Shown here one piece after another: positions 38,549 to 49,418 of a stretch of DNA of 64,000 bases. Both the position numbers and the translations under genes were made by a program. The notes beneath the pieces were generated by a model. That model was given only the letters and a program-made list of their open reading frames with translations, ran no database searches and was not told where the DNA came from. Position 1 is the stretch's first letter. Every line of letters starts with the position of its first letter. Origin of the DNA: Oxyruncus cristatus (taxonomy: Eukaryota; Chordata; Aves; Passeriformes; Cotingidae); assembly GCA_013399855.1 (NCBI GenBank), contig VXAY01001965.1, forward strand, positions 496,423 to 560,422, read 5' to 3'.

Positions 38549-41500
38549 TAAGATCTTTTGGGTAAAGACCCCATCATAGCCTCCAGTGACTATGAAGATT
38601 AACTGCCACATAGGTCACAGAATTCAAGCTGCTCTTCTACAAGTTTTTATTCCCCTGCAAGCATGCCATTTCAGAGACAGGATTAGATATGGTATTCCAG
38701 CTCTTAAAATGCTGCATTGTATCACCCAGACATAGGCTGAAGGAGTAATTCTCATAAAGACTGTATTCAGTGAATGCTCAAGTCCTAGAGCAGGAAAAGG
38801 TTCTGTCTCAAAATCATACTATGGGAAAAGAAATGTACATTCCAGTTTGTTAACTCAAAATAGTTAATCTGTGCATATCAGGCACAGATCTATGAATTTA
38901 AAAGGCTGTGGACTATTTATTGTCTCTAAACAGGACAGGATTCAGAGTAGCATGCAGTTGAGACAGAACCTACCTAACAATTACAGCTAAGTTCATTTTT
39001 TGATTGATTAACATTCAGTTTTATTACATTAGTGCAAGTAACCTAAAAGCACACTTGTATCTGCACTGTTGGTTAAAATTTCAATTCCATCCTGGAATCT
39101 TTACAACATTGTCTCGCAGATTTTCCACGCTCAGCAGCTCTCAGGGCTTCAGTTTTTCATATGGTACTGAAAAAATCTGCTTCCATTTCCAGTTTTACAT
39201 TTCCATTTTTTCGTATTCATTTTCATTTCAGTCAGTAGAATAGACTGATAAACCTCGGTAACATATGAGTCAAGTGAATCTCACCCCAATAATCCATGAC
39301 TCTTCACTAAGAGGTACTGAAAATAAAGGAAGTCTTTGTCTTATTTCTATCCAGTTGCCCAGTATTCCAGCCACTCTTCCCCAAGCCTACAGTGCTGCAT
39401 GAGGTTTTTGTGACCCAAGTGCAGGACCCATCACTTCACCTTATCAAACCTCATACAATTGTTCCATGTAAGTATTCGGAGATCCTTGTTTTGAAACTTG
39501 TGTCCCCCTGCAGTGGACACTGATGCCTGTTTTCCCATTTTACTCTGCAAGAAATTTACTGATTAAATTTGCTGAAGGGGCAGAAATCTGCCCCTTCACT
39601 CTGACAAAACCTATTCCAAGACTTTATGGTTTTCTTGTCAAGTCTCTACAAGACTTCATGTCAAGTAGGAGGAAAAATCTCCTTTTTTACTTAATGTACA
39701 CTGTTAAATTTTACTACCTATAGCATGTATAGGAACTCATGTAAGCTACTTTCATGGCATTCAGTTTCAAAAAGGATCCTTGCTATTTCCATATTTTGCC
39801 TTTGTATGCCCTACATTCTATTGTTTCAGCTGGGCACTCCAGCTTGATCCTGATGCATCCTAAGAAATATGGTAACTGAAGATTTAACAGGTTTGTTTGA
39901 CAAGTGAGCATTTCCTGCCTTTGGAACAAGGCGTTTGTTGTTTCTATGTAAAGAACAACCTGTTTGCCATGAGGTTGGAATGGAAGCACTGTCTATAGAT
40001 TGTCTCATGAACTTAGCAGTTTCATCAAAATGTGTAGTGTTTTGGTCAGTCTTGTCTTTCTAATCATCTCTAAGGACTTAATGTTCTATGGTCCATGCTG
40101 ACATAGAATTGCTTACAACTCCATATATTCTCCTGTCATTCCTGCTTTCCTGAGATGTTGCTGGCCAGTTATCTTTATTGTGAGTCTTATTTATACTTGC
40201 TTGAATATCTGAGAAAAGATTTGTGTTTTCATAATTGCTGTATTTGAAGTTTCTGTCATCATGGAATGTACAACAGAATTGTGGTTTCAAGGTACTTCAA
40301 CACAGGATCATTGTAGGTCTCAGGGAACATACTTACATAGCCATACATCTATGAGGGAGGCACCAGGTACAAGAGTAATATTTTGGCTACAGTATCTGAA
40401 AATTCATTGTTATTGTAGTATCTGTAACCATCTTTTTCATTTAGTAGGAAAATTTACATTTACTCCAGTTGAAATGACATTTTTGTGATTTTTTGATAAC
40501 TTTTTTAATTTGTGAATGACATACTTGCTCTCATTTATTCCTGAACTTGTCAAATACAAAGATCACGTGTACAGAGAAAGTAATACAGCCATTCCATTCA
40601 AATGGCTTTTGCAATACCAATTGCATTAAACAATGGCTATGTAGCATATCATAAATACACTACCATGAGCCATATTTCCCATATGAACTTAAGAGCAAGA
40701 CATCTTTTCAGAAAAGAGTGCTGTAGCATCTCCTTTGCCTTTCTGCATTCTCAGGATAAAAAATAGAACTGCACCTCCTCCAGGTGTCATCTTAGTTCTG
40801 AACCTGCAGAGAGCCATTTTAATACAAAAACTCCATTTTTTTTCCTGTAGAATGTAATGCCACCAGTTAGTTGGCTTATGTAGTATACTAGTTACACAAA
40901 AGCACTTAGCTGTATGTCTTGTTTTCAGTGCTTGTCTATTTCTATTTGTTATTTTACAGATGAAAGTTCACTTTCACCTCTATGGCAGAGTGATTTTGAT
41001 ACTTCTCTCAGCTCCAGATGCCAGGGTGTATCAAAGCCTTTCCCAACAGATATGTTCATATGAAGTAGCAGAGTGTGACTGATTGACATAATTATGACAA
41101 ATTATAATGCTAGTAAACTATAGTACTCCTATTGACTAAACATTTTATTTATTTGCTTTTTCAAAACCATGAGCAGACAAGTTCTCAGTATTTCAACCAG
41201 TGGGTGATTAGAGAAAAATGTTTCTCTTGATATGAAAAAAAGGAAAAACAAGTTCGGTTTTTCTCCCCTTTGTATTTTGATTTAAAGATAGTGAGAAAAC
41301 CCTTCTTTGCAAAATACATACAAATCTCTGCTTTTCTTGGGAGATGATGAAGGGGGAATGAGGTGGTGAAGTTGATTGTTTTCATCAAGCCAGTTCAGGA
41401 AATTTCTGTACTGAATTTCTGTGCTTTTTTCCAGTCTTTTTGGATTACTTAGAAGGAAGAATTAAAAAAAAACTGCAATATCCTCATTTGTTACAATTCT

Positions 41501-41739
41501 GTGGATGAGTAGATGTTCTGAGTGACAATTAATTTACACCTATAACTTTGTTTTATCTTAAGAATTATGTGTTGTTGCATTTTGTAAGTTGAGGGTTTGT
41601 TTGTTTGTTTAAGTTTTTTTTTTTCCAGTTATATTTGATATTACATAATTCTGAAGATTCGATTTGGCTTCCTCTCAAATAGGAACAGGGAGGCTCTACC
41701 CACTCTACTTCTCCCTATCTCACAGTCTGTATAGCACTA
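38549..41739. other. Unique AT-rich non-coding stretch
   Basis: No gene, RNA or transposable element recognised. A (GTTT)n/T-run lies at about 41596-41625. Short frames have no recognisable motifs. Confidence 0.5.
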
Positions 41740-41873
41740 AATCACAGAATATTCTAAATTCAAAGAGATCCACAAGGATCATTGTGTCCAACTTTGGAAT
41801 GAATGGCCTATATGGGAACTGAACCCATGACCTTGACATTATTAACAGCATGCTCTAACCATCTGAGCTAATC
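41740..41873 (-). mobile_element. tRNA-Ile-derived SINE with CR1-like tail (TguSINE1-like), copy 2
   Basis: Same layout as the copy at 12.6 kb. On the minus strand, the complement of about 41850-41873 gives a good A-box region (TTAGCTCAGATGGTTAGAGC) and the complement of about 41815-41828 a B-box remnant (GGGTTCAGTTCCC). Between them is the tRNA-Ile anticodon region with AAT. The tail to 41740 has GGATCTCTTTGAATTTAGAA and ends in TTCTGTGATT. The promoter boxes are better kept than in copy 1. No target-site duplication is obvious. The head reads as tRNA but cannot fold as a complete tRNA because the acceptor halves are lost. Confidence 0.82.
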
Positions 41874-44759
41874 TCAGGGTCTAAAGGAGCCTATGCCCTT
41901 TGGAAATATTTAGGAATCTATGCATTGTTTTCAGTGGGCTTTGGATAGAGGCCTAAAGGAAAATAAGGAGCAGACGTTTAGCTTTTCTTTAGAACCCTTT
42001 AAAGGCTCATCCTTTTGTTTTGTTTCTAAAGTTCCTGATACCACGAGGATAATACCTGTCTGAGAGCCAAAGACATATGAGCAGTAAGGAGGAACAAAAC
42101 ATAGCTAGGCTTCCAGTGCTACATCTATGATGCAGAGTAATTGCAGTACATGGTTTAAAAACGAAATTATTGTAGTGTAACTCAGGGCTTCAGTAAGGTG
42201 AAGATTTTTAATCATTCTTCCTAAATTAGTGTAGTCCAAATTCAATGCAAACTCATTACAGTGCTTGTTCACAGTAGAAATGAATGCAGTCAAAGCTCAG
42301 ACTCTGAGGTGCTCATTTTCATGTTCTGTAGCCTGATATAAAAGACAGACGACATTTTTATTTGGGCAAGCCTCAGCAAGGGCCCATGGGGAAAAAAGAG
42401 ATAGAATTTACTGTTCTTGCATATTTCCAGAGCTGAGTTCTGAAGTCAATGGAATTGAAGCATACTGTGCAATTAAACGTTTACTTCATGTCTTTCAATG
42501 GAATTAGGCAATTTTAAAAAGAGTCATTAATTTCTTTAACCCCAACACCTTATGAAACAAAAGAGAAGCATGGTAAAATTCTTCAAGAAAAAAGGGTACT
42601 TTTTGCAAAACAGGAGGTATTTTCCTCCTCAGCAACCAGCTAGTTGCTGCATTTGTCACTCTTTTCAGGAATATTATAATTCTTGTGGGATATTAGTTTG
42701 GAAAATTCTGTACTTTGACAATACATAAATAATTCTATATTGAGGTTTTGCAACTTCTAACACATTTTATCCATTCTTTTGGTGCCATGTCTAAGTATAT
42801 TTATAAGCAAACAATATACAGTACATATGATGTTCTCAAAGTGTTCACTCTTCTTGTTGTTTGTTATTTCAGGTGTGAAATTTGTCACCTAAGTCACTGG
42901 TATGATTTCCAGTTTCTGCTATGTTACGGTTGTTATTACTTTTTTCTTCATTGTTTGGCAAATATGACAGAATGGCCTTATTAATTCAGTGGAAGATTTC
43001 AGGGTAGGTTACAATTAAAAGGATAATCACACCCTTTTCATGTTTATAACTCTAGCTTTTATTTCTTTTTAATTTGTGCTGACTCCTTTTCACATCTGTG
43101 TTTAACAGTGTGTTGTATGTCATTCTGAACACTGCCGTGTATGATTAGTCACTATGATTTATAGTTAAGGTTTCAGCAAAATGCTTGTTTGATCCAAATA
43201 AGTATTTATCCCATTTCTTCTATTTTTTGTGGAGTTTAGTCTGGCTCCTCCAGACACAGTTTAATTTTCTGGTTTATCAGATCAATTTGTCACAAAGAAC
43301 AGAAACAGGTGAAAGAGCAGATCATCAATTCGTATTGTGTATGGGGCTGGATAAGACTGAAATTGCATTGAATTAGAACTCAATGCCTACTGGTAGGGAA
43401 GAGAGAGACCTATAATATGTAGCAATTTTCACAACCAAGTTATACTCAGAGCACACAGAAATACTAGCCTGACTATACCTAGTTATTGATTGACAGTAGT
43501 GACTCGAGACGAAATAAATCGATGAAAACCTCAAGCTTCCCTCTATCTTTACCCCTTATTTTAGAGCACAAGCAACCATGAATCATTAGTACTTCCTTTT
43601 CATCCCTAAAGCCTTTTTTTTTTTTTCAAGGACTGGACTTTAGTTCCTGAACTAGCAAATATTGGCAGTATTTGTCCACTGAAGACAGCACTGTAAGGAG
43701 CTGATTCTACGGTGCAGATACTATAAGCAAACTAAGAAACTGTTATAGATTGTGTCCCTACTAAGCTGCTGGTCAGCTGAGGAAGAGAGAAAAAGCCAGA
43801 TGATTTCCATCAAAGTGCTATCCAGCTTCCACAATTATAGCCCAGGGGAAAGAGATTCTTGTTTTGAATGTATCTCAGAGATTTGGAGTTGATTTTGTTG
43901 TAGTTGGATGGTACTTTATTTTCCCTTCATAACACAGTCATAAAATTAATAATTAATCACAATTAATAACATTATGAATATATTTCAGGTTTTGGAGTGA
44001 ATATCAATATGTCAAAATAGTGTATCCCCCTCAGACCCTTTACAGAAGAGTACAGGAGATAAATAGCTTACAGCTTTTTAACTTCAGGCTGATGTTTTTA
44101 TTGATTCGGAGTATCACATAGTTCAGAATTATGTCCCTGGAAACAAACAAGTATGGAGTTGAATTTTTTTAATGGAATTCAGACGGAAAGCAAAAAAAGC
44201 ACTTTTGTTACAGGCAATTGTCTTTGTCAAATACATGTATAACTAAGGTTAGTTATGATATGAAATTGCACCTTGTGATAATGAAAGAAAGAAAATGAAA
44301 AAAAATCCAGTAGTTTGGTGCCTTCTGACAATTCTTTTCCTTCTGGTCACAGAAGGTGAGGGGAAGATAGAAAAAGAGAAGGGACAGCAGCTCCATTTAT
44401 TATGTTTTTCTGTTTAAGAACACAGGACTGATAACAGCTCTATGGATTTTCTGGAATTACAGGCTATCCTGTATTAGTCAAATAGGTGTATTTGTCTTGC
44501 TTAACTTCAGATATAAATATATAAATCTATTTTTTTAATATATACATATATGTATATATATACACACGTATATATATAAAGTTTGGAACCTAAGGTGGTG
44601 TATGCTGCTCATTATCTTCTGGAAGAAAAATACAGCAGGGCACAAACAATCCATGAGGTTTCTGAATTGCTTTAAGGATAACCTGGTACAGCTGTGGAGA
44701 GAAGAGGGGTCCAGAAGAACTGGTTGATATTCAGGGTTCATCTCCTTCAAGGTGAAAAA
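41874..44759. other. Unique AT-rich non-coding stretch
   Basis: No gene or transposable element recognised. A T11 run lies at about 43616-43626 and an alternating TA/CA tract at 44537-44579. Confidence 0.5.
44537..44579. repeat. (TA)n/(CA)n alternating purine-pyrimidine tract
   Basis: Alternating TA with CATATATG and CACACG interruptions. Much of it is self-complementary, so it could form a cruciform. It begins about 180 bases before the CR1 remnant at 44.76 kb. Confidence 0.85.
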
Positions 44760-45660
44760 CAGTCAATGCTGTTCAGCAGGACTGACAGAAGCAGACCTGA
44801 ATGGATAACCAAATGGATAAGGAAATGGTGACTAAACTCAGACACAAAAAGGAAATGTAGAAGAGGGAGAAGCAGAGACAGATGACTAGTGAGGAATAGA
44901 GAGACACTGTCTGAACATGAGGGAATCTGGTCTGGAATGCCAAAGTAGACCCACGTTGAGCTGAAATCGGTAAGGGACATAATGACAATAAAAAGAGTTT
45001 CTACAGGTACATCAGCAGCAAAAGGAGAATTAAGGGAAATGCGCTGAAGGTGTCTGATGACAAAGGACATGTAAAAAGGCTAAGGTACTCAAAGTCCTCT
45101 TCATCTTGATCTTTTCTAGTAATACTGATCTTCAGGAATCCTAGGTCCCTGAGACCAGTGCGAAAGTCCAGAGCAAAGACTTACTCTCCCTGTGGAGGAG
45201 GATCAGGTTGGGAATATTTAAAAAAAATAGATGCATAGAAGTCAATAGAACTTGATGGAATGAACTCACAAGTGCCAAAGGAGCTGACTCCTGTCAATGC
45301 AAGGCAACTCTTGATTATCTTTGTAAGGTCATGGAAATTGGAGGAAGTTCCTGAGGTCTATAAGAGACAAGAAATTACTCCTGTTTTAAGGTCAAAAAAA
45401 GAGTGGTGGGAAGCGATTCTTCCCCCCTGCTCAGTCCTGATGAGAACACGTCGTAGAATGCTATGTCCTGCTCCAGCTTTCCCAGTGCAAAACAAGCATA
45501 ATCTGAAGCAAGTCCAGCAAAAAACCACTAACATGGAGAAGGGACCTGAGCCTCTGAAGTACAAGGTTGAGTGAAGGCTCAGAGGAGATCTTATGATTTA
45601 TATAACTGTATGATGGGGAAGAGTAAATAAGATGGGCTCAGACTCTTTTCAGTAGTGACC
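44760..45660 (+). mobile_element. Decayed CR1 LINE with an internal deletion
   Basis: From 44760 the sequence follows the region of CR1 ORF2 between endonuclease and reverse transcriptase. Marker words are GGACTGACAGAAGCAGACCT, AAAAGGAAATGTAGAAGAGG, CACTGTCTGAACATGAGGGA, TTTCTACAGGTACATCAGCA, TGACAAAGGACATGTAAAAA, GAGGAGGATCAGGTTGGGAA, CTCTTGATTATCTTTGTAAG and ATTACTCCTGTTTTAAGGTC. At about 45405-45412 it jumps to a much later part of the frame (AGCGATTCTTCCCCCCTGCT, GAAGGGACCTGAGCCTCTGA, GAAGGCTCAGAGGAGATCTT). It stops near 45660 without a CR1 3' end. About the central reverse transcriptase region, including the catalytic motif, is missing. Many stops and indels are present. The open frame 45260-45574 spans the junction by chance. 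Confidence 0.8.
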
Positions 45661-48386
45661 ACTGTTGTTTTAACTTTGTTTCTCATCATACAAATCCCAT
45701 TAAATTAGCCTTATGCTGAATTTTTCCTAAGTCAAGTTTGTTTTGTCCATGACAGTATTTGGTAGGTGATCTCCCTGTCTTTATCTTGACCCTTAATGAG
45801 CTTTTTTTTACCTCATTTTCTGCCTCCAGAAAGGGAGATTCTTCCAGAGAATTGTTGTTATCAGTTTAAATTTTCTTTCTCATATCAAAATGAAGTTACA
45901 GTAGAGCATCTTAAATGGAATTGCCACATGATTCCTGCACCCACTGAGAGTGTGAGGACAGCAGGTAATACAAGCTTCAGGATATTTCTCCACAAGAAGC
46001 TTAAAATCTATTTCTGAAGCAAATCCTTATGTTTATCTTTTATTTGTTTAGGTGGTCATAAAATGTTATCTGCCTTGAGGACATTGGTTTTAAGCTTCTG
46101 CCCACAGTCTGTTCACACCTGGGGTTTTTTGTTCATTTGGTAATTGCAATTGGATGGGATGAGTAGAAGCATATATTTTTGCATTTTATTGTTCATGCTT
46201 ACATGCCTCAGCATTGGTTACTGTTAGAGAAAAGATACTGGAATAAGGAGAGTGTTGGATTGAGTGCTTGCATTCGTCTCTGAAGAAAGAGGTTGAGATT
46301 GTTTGCCAAGCACTGCTAAGCTTTACTTGAAAACTTCCTTCTTCTATTAAATACCACGATGCATTCTGCTTTCATATGTTGCTTCTTCTAGTGTATTCAT
46401 GACCCTTCAGATGGCTCAACGGAAACATCTACTATTCCTATCACTGAGAATCACAAAAATCAGAACAATATTATGTAGCTTCCTTTAGAGACAAAAAGGT
46501 CAGTTTAATAGCAACAGAAATCACAGCAGAGTCCTCATTATTCATTTAACTGTAATGACATTTTGAAAATTGCATATTCAATATGTGTTGAAACACCCTG
46601 GAATCTCACTAGGAGTAATAGATGGGCATCTTTCCATTGAGATGTAACAATTATTTCTAACAACAGCATAAAGATTTTAACTCCACATAAGATTTATTAC
46701 ATCTAATTGTTCTAGTTCTACTAAACATATTTATTGCATTCTTTGAGATTCTTCAATTAAATAATTATAAAAAATAGGAAAACATTTAGTAAAACCCACT
46801 GATAATTTTAGTAACTCAAAATTGGTGAATTAATCACAAAATTGCACAAAATAACACTAATGGTCAGAAAATCCCATCTTGAGGGCAAAAGTACTCCTTG
46901 ATTTTGGAACTGTTTTTGTGAATGTAGTTCAGGAAAATGAGTCCTAACCCCCTGCTTATTTTCTCCTCTTTTCATTGCTTGCTTTTGACTTCTCACTGCT
47001 TTTCCTTCTTTGTAAACATCCTTTGCTGGAAAACACAGATACTATCTATTGCTTTCCAATAATTAGGCTCTCCAGTACTACTGAGTAGCATCAACTCAGG
47101 ATTCACTTTCTTCTTCCCCTGCTGTCTGACAACATCCTATTTTGGGTAATTGTCTTATAAATTAGATTGCAAGCTTTGTGCAGGTCAAGCTTATGTTTCT
47201 TTTCTGCACTTTTATCACACTTAGCAAGTGGCTCCAAGGTACTGTAACAACAAACTTACCATTAGTGTTTCCTTGTAATTTGTCTCTTGTGTTGCCTGCA
47301 CACCATTACATCTCTTAAATACCCTTTGTTTCATTCAGTCTTCATTCAGCCACTATGTCAATCTGGCTAAATGACAGATGATCAGAGAGCAATCCTTGAC
47401 TCTGAAACCAAGCAATTAAGAAGACTGACTTGCAATCACACTGTTGGCCATTAGCTCTCTTTTTAATAGGTTTGTCTTCCAGAAGTCCAGTTGGAGTGGT
47501 ATAAGACATAGCCAGGGATCAAGATAAAAATAAAGCAAAGCAGATGACCAAGGATCCATTGTTTAAGGATACTCCCTAACAACAGCATAGTGTGGCTCTT
47601 TGTCAGTAATCTGATCTAATGTTCAGGTTGGAATAGGAGTGTTTTAATGTCCTGCTTTTCTTTTCTCTTTGGTAGTGAGGTTCTTCATATTATATTAGAG
47701 GTCCTGAAAATATAAAAGGTAATGGAGTGCAGAAGAAACAAACCTGACAGCTAATCCATTATGTCCTGTGTAGTGCCTTTGAAGAAATAACGAGACTGTG
47801 ATTAATTTTAATAAAATGTGTGGGTAATGCAAACTTTCTAAGAGGTACAATCTGAAAAGTAGTGTAGCTATCTGATGAACTGGAAATATCTTTCCGAAGA
47901 GAAAGACCATCACTTTATTTGCAATTAGTGAGTCCTAAGAGCATGCATAAAATTTTTTTTTTTTTATTTAAAGGGAAAAACTTTTAGCCATTGCAGCCAT
48001 ATTTATGAATGAGATTTCCATTACTTCTGCTGTCTTCTTAATGGATTACAAAACAGCAAGGAAAGTGTAAAGAAAGAAGCAGAAAACATGGAAAAAAGAA
48101 AAAAAATGGGAAGCCTACATTGAACAGAAAGATGATACAGCCCTACTAAGTTACAGACAAGTTATCCAAATGCTATGTTAGGTGAGGTACAGAAACAGCT
48201 AAAATGACCCTTATTGTTGAGTTTTACCCACAGCATGTTTTTTTTAGAATTTCCTTGTTTTCCATCATGAGAAACTTATTTCTCATTTCGTTATCAAGAC
48301 CTTAACCCTTTCATTTGCAAGAATAAAACTTGTTTCTCTTGAAGTTGATCTACTGTTTGCAGAAAACATGAGGGAATCCTCTAAAT
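45661..48386. other. Unique AT-rich non-coding stretch
   Basis: No gene or transposable element recognised. A T-run lies at about 47951-47966. The 111-codon minus frame from 48685 is the antisense of the neighbouring CR1. Confidence 0.5.
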
Positions 48387-49418
48387 GCCCAGAGAGTGGT
48401 GGTGAATGGGGCTGCATCCAGTTGGCGGCCCGTCACTAGTGGTGTCCCCCAGGGATCAATGTTGGGCCCAGTCCTGTTTAATATATTTATTGATGATTTA
48501 GATGAAGGGATAGAGTGCACTATTAGTAAATTTGCAGATGACACCAAGCTGGGGGGGAGTGTTGATCTGCTGGAAGGCAGGAGAGCTCTGCAGAGGGACC
48601 TGGACAGACTGGAGAGCTGGGCTGATTCCAATGGGATGAGGTTCAACAAGGCCAAGTGCCGGGTCCTGCACTTTGGCCACAACAACCCCCTGCAGCACTA
48701 CAGGCTGGGCACAGAGTGGCTGGAGAGCAGCAAGGCAGAAAGGGATCTGGGAGTTTGGATTGACAGGAAGCTGAACGTGAACCAGCAGTGTGCCCAGGTG
48801 GCCAAGAAGGCCAATGGCATCCTGGCCTGGATCAGGAACAGTGTGGCCAGCAGGAACAGGGAGGTGATTCTGCCCCTGTACTCGGCGCTGGTGAGGCCAC
48901 ACCTGGAGTGCTGTGTCCAGTTCTGGGCCCCTCAGTTCAGGAGGGATATTGAGGTGCTGGAGCAGGTCCAGAGGAGAGCAACGAGGCTGGTGAAGGGACT
49001 TGAGCACAAGTCCTATGAGGAGAGGCTGAGGGAGCTGGGGTTGTTTAGCCTGGAGAAGAGGTGGCTCAGGGGAGACCTCATCGCTCTCTACAACTATCTG
49101 AAAGGAGGCTGTAGCCAGGTGGGGGTTGGTCTCTTCTCCCAGGCAACCAGCAGTAAGACAAGAGGGCATGGCCTTAAGCTGTGCCAGGGAAGGTTTAGGT
49201 TAGATATCAGAAAGAAATTCTTTACAGAGAGAGTAATCAGCCATTGGAATGGGCTGCCCAGGGAAGTGGTGGATTCTCCATCCCTGGAGGTTTTCAAGAC
49301 AAGGCTGGACGTGGCACTTAATGCCATAGTCTAGTAACCACAGTGGGGTTGGATCAAGGGTTGGACTTGATGATCTCCGAGGTCCTTTCCAACCCGTCTG
49401 ATTCTATGATTCTATGAT
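48387..49418 (+). mobile_element. Young 5'-truncated CR1 retrotransposon
   Basis: The element joins flanking AT-rich DNA at about 48387, inside the reverse-transcriptase domain, and ends at 49418 with two tandem ATTCTATG octamers followed by AT. This is the hallmark CR1 3' end, which replaces a poly(A) tail. 5' truncation is the usual result of target-primed reverse transcription. The 3' UTR (49335-49418) includes GGTTGGACTTGATGATCTCC. GC content is far higher than the surroundings. Because the reading frame is open over its whole coding part, it is the most recent CR1 in the window. CR1 insertions generally leave no clear target-site duplication, and none is seen. Confidence 0.95.
48388..49334 (+). 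pseudogene. CR1 ORF2 C-terminal part (reverse transcriptase fragment)
   Basis: About 315 codons are open without a stop, ending in TAG at 49332-49334. Family homology begins at once ([12 protein letters not shown]). In residue numbers counted from 48396, the palm motif [12 protein letters not shown] is at 17-28. The catalytic FADD box, the CR1/LINE version of YxDD, is at 46-49 (48531-48542). The thumb and C-terminal CR1 region follows, with [48 protein letters not shown] and the terminal [21 protein letters not shown]. The upstream half of the domain (the first catalytic aspartate), the endonuclease and ORF1 are missing through truncation. There is therefore no proper start codon, and the element cannot mobilise itself. 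The long antisense frame 48498-49169 is a by-product of GC-rich codons. Confidence 0.95.

Noticed and set aside
41740..41873. Possible tRNA-Ile gene on the minus strand
   Set aside because: The anticodon arm and pol III boxes are tRNA-like, but the acceptor stem does not close and a CR1-type tail follows, so it is a SINE head.
44537..44579. Alternating TA/CA tract as a replication origin or matrix attachment site
   Set aside because: Such tracts are common simple repeats in vertebrate DNA, and nothing nearby supports a specific role.
45260..45574. 104-codon plus-strand frame
   Set aside because: It runs across the deletion junction of a decayed CR1, so it is a chance fusion of two parts of one element.
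48498..49169. 223-codon minus-strand open frame
   Set aside because: It lies wholly antisense to the CR1 reverse transcriptase frame; GC-rich codons leave the opposite strand open. Its proline- and leucine-rich peptide shows no domain.
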